DNA of 5,912 bases from Nitrospirota bacterium (GTDB taxonomy: Bacteria; Nitrospirota; UBA9217), in assembly GCA_021788515.1 (NCBI GenBank), contig JAJYKN010000103.1, forward strand, positions 1 through 5,912. Direction: 5' to 3'. Below, piece by piece: positions 4,929-5,912 of the stretch. Position 1 is the first letter of the stretch, and every line of letters starts with the position of its first letter. The translations under genes were made by a program, and so were the position numbers. The notes beneath the pieces were generated by a model that worked only from the letters and a program-made list of their open reading frames with translations, had not been told where the DNA came from and searched no databases.

Positions 4929-5912
4929 AGCAATTTCTAATAATGGGAGTCTTGATGGTATTTATACTTTCGGCAAGGGTGGTGTTTGCCGAAGACCAGG
5001 TGCCGAAGGCTAACCCTCCTTCTGCGGCTGAGCAGGCGGCTCCTGCTCAGCCTGCACCTGCCGCCGCGGAACTTGAACCTGACCCGTCCGGCGCGAACAC
5101 AGGAGGCGCCGCCGATGTAGTCGGAGCATCTTCCGGGTCACCGACGCTCGATGAATTGGAAAACCTTGGGCCGAAAGAACCCCTTGCAGCGAAACTCGCT
5201 GATACGATCGGGCATAACAGGGTAGCGCTAAATCTCGTCTGGACATTGCTCTGCGGCTTCCTGGTCTTCTTTATGCAGGCGGGCTTTGCGCTGGTTGAGA
5301 CGGGCTTTACCCGTGCCAAGAACGCGGGACATACTATGGCCATGAACCTCATGGTTTTTGTCTTTGGGGTGCTTGGTTACTGGCTCATCGGCTTTGCGCT
5401 CCAGATGGGCGGCGTGGGAGCCAATCCTCTTGCCGGTGGAACAGCATTGTTAAACGGTGAATTCGCTGTGCACCTCTTCGGAAAGGATTTCGGAATCTTC
5501 GGGACAAAGGGTTTTTTCCTTATGGGCCAAACCTATGACGCCTCGATTATTACCCTCTTTCTCTTCCAGGTGGTCTTCATGGATGCCGCTGCCACGATTC
5601 CAACTGGTGCAATGGCCGAACGCTGGACGTTTAAATCTTTTATGATCTACTCGTTCTTTATGGCGATCATCATTTATCCTCTCCATGCGAATTGGGTATG
5701 GGGCGGAGGATGGTTGTCGCAGCTCGGCAAGAATTTCGGAATGGGCCATGGGACCCTCGATTTCGCAGGGTCATCGGTTGTCCATATGTGCGGCGGCGTT
5801 GCAGCCTTTACAGGGGCCTGGCTGTTAGGACCGAGGATCGGCAAATATAAGGCCAGCGGAAAACCTAACGCTATCCCGGGGCACCATATCCCCATGGCTG
5901 TGCTGGGGACTA
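4925..5912 (+). CDS. amt: Ammonium transporter (Amt family), 3' end beyond the window
   Basis: The first 329 residues of an inner-membrane Amt/Mep/Rh channel that moves ammonium into the cell. Residues 1-22 form a signal peptide (K2, hydrophobic core, likely cleavage at VFA/ED). Residues 23-95 are an unusually long Pro/Ala-rich, acidic segment. The channel begins at about 97 with the family motif FMQAGFALVETGFTRAKN (116-133). By hand alignment to E. coli AmtB, F218 matches the gate Phe107, W259 in WVWGGGW matches Trp148, D279 matches Asp160 and H287 in SSVVHMCGG matches the first pore His168. AERWTF (231-236) is also conserved. The second pore histidine and the C-terminal PII-binding region lie outside the window. 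The gene is 65 bp after the SMR-like gene and should share its sigma-54 promoter. The partner glnK usually found just upstream appears reduced to a stub. Confidence 0.93.
   Translation, partial: MKQFLIMGVLMVFILSARVVFAEDQVPKANPPSAAEQAAPAQPAPAAAELEPDPSGANTGGAADVVGASSGSPTLDELENLGPKEPLAAKLADTIGHNRVALNLVWTLLCGFLVFFMQAGFALVETGFTRAKNAGHTMAMNLMVFVFGVLGYWLIGFALQMGGVGANPLAGGTALLNGEFAVHLFGKDFGIFGTKGFFLMGQTYDASIITLFLFQVVFMDAAATIPTGAMAERWTFKSFMIYSFFMAIIIYPLHANWVWGGGWLSQLGKNFGMGHGTLDFAGSSVVHMCGGVAAFTGAWLLGPRIGKYKASGKPNAIPGHHIPMAVLGT

Overview
The window comes from a Gram-negative bacterium: it encodes an outer-membrane beta-barrel, periplasmic signal peptides and a sigma-54 promoter. The mix of a BBP2-type porin, a PP2C/kinase fusion and a sigma-54-driven ammonium transporter would fit a Nitrospirota or deltaproteobacterial (Desulfobacterota-like) lineage, but nothing here fixes the phylum. 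All recognisable genes lie on the + strand.

Left part (1-2531): the 3' end of a porin gene, then a 632-residue APC-superfamily amino acid/amine permease. Porin and permease are 74 bp apart with a strong hairpin between them, so they may form an outer/inner membrane uptake pair. The permease has an unusual, roughly 110-residue hydrophilic insertion between TM5 and TM6, predicted periplasmic, with six degenerate D-x-D-G-like units. A second hairpin follows the permease.

Middle (2532-4334): a 600-residue protein fusing a complete PP2C-type Ser/Thr phosphatase to a Hanks-type Ser/Thr kinase and a C-terminal membrane anchor. It has no Shine-Dalgarno. An extended -10 element lies so close to the ATG that the mRNA may be leaderless.

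Right part (4335-5912): an intergenic region laid out like a sigma-54 enhancer promoter. It holds a palindromic candidate activator site (4379-4400), a perfect IHF-consensus match (4422-4434) and a -24/-12 element (4454-4469). Directly downstream, a strong ribosome binding site leads into a 14-codon ORF starting MKRIEA, the typical start of PII (GlnK/GlnB) proteins. It then stops and overlaps by ATGA a small four-helix SMR-like membrane protein gene. After that comes an ammonium transporter gene (Amt), cut by the window edge. The usual arrangement is sigma-54 promoter - glnK - amtB. Here the body of glnK appears to be gone, and an AT-richer SMR-like gene sits between its stub and amt. This is the most unusual feature of the window.

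Together the region looks nitrogen-related: a nitrogen-type sigma-54 promoter driving an ammonium transporter, a probable amino acid/amine permease with a porin, and a kinase/phosphatase of a family known in some proteobacteria beside nitrate-assimilation genes. Functional coupling between the kinase and the transporters is inference from position only.
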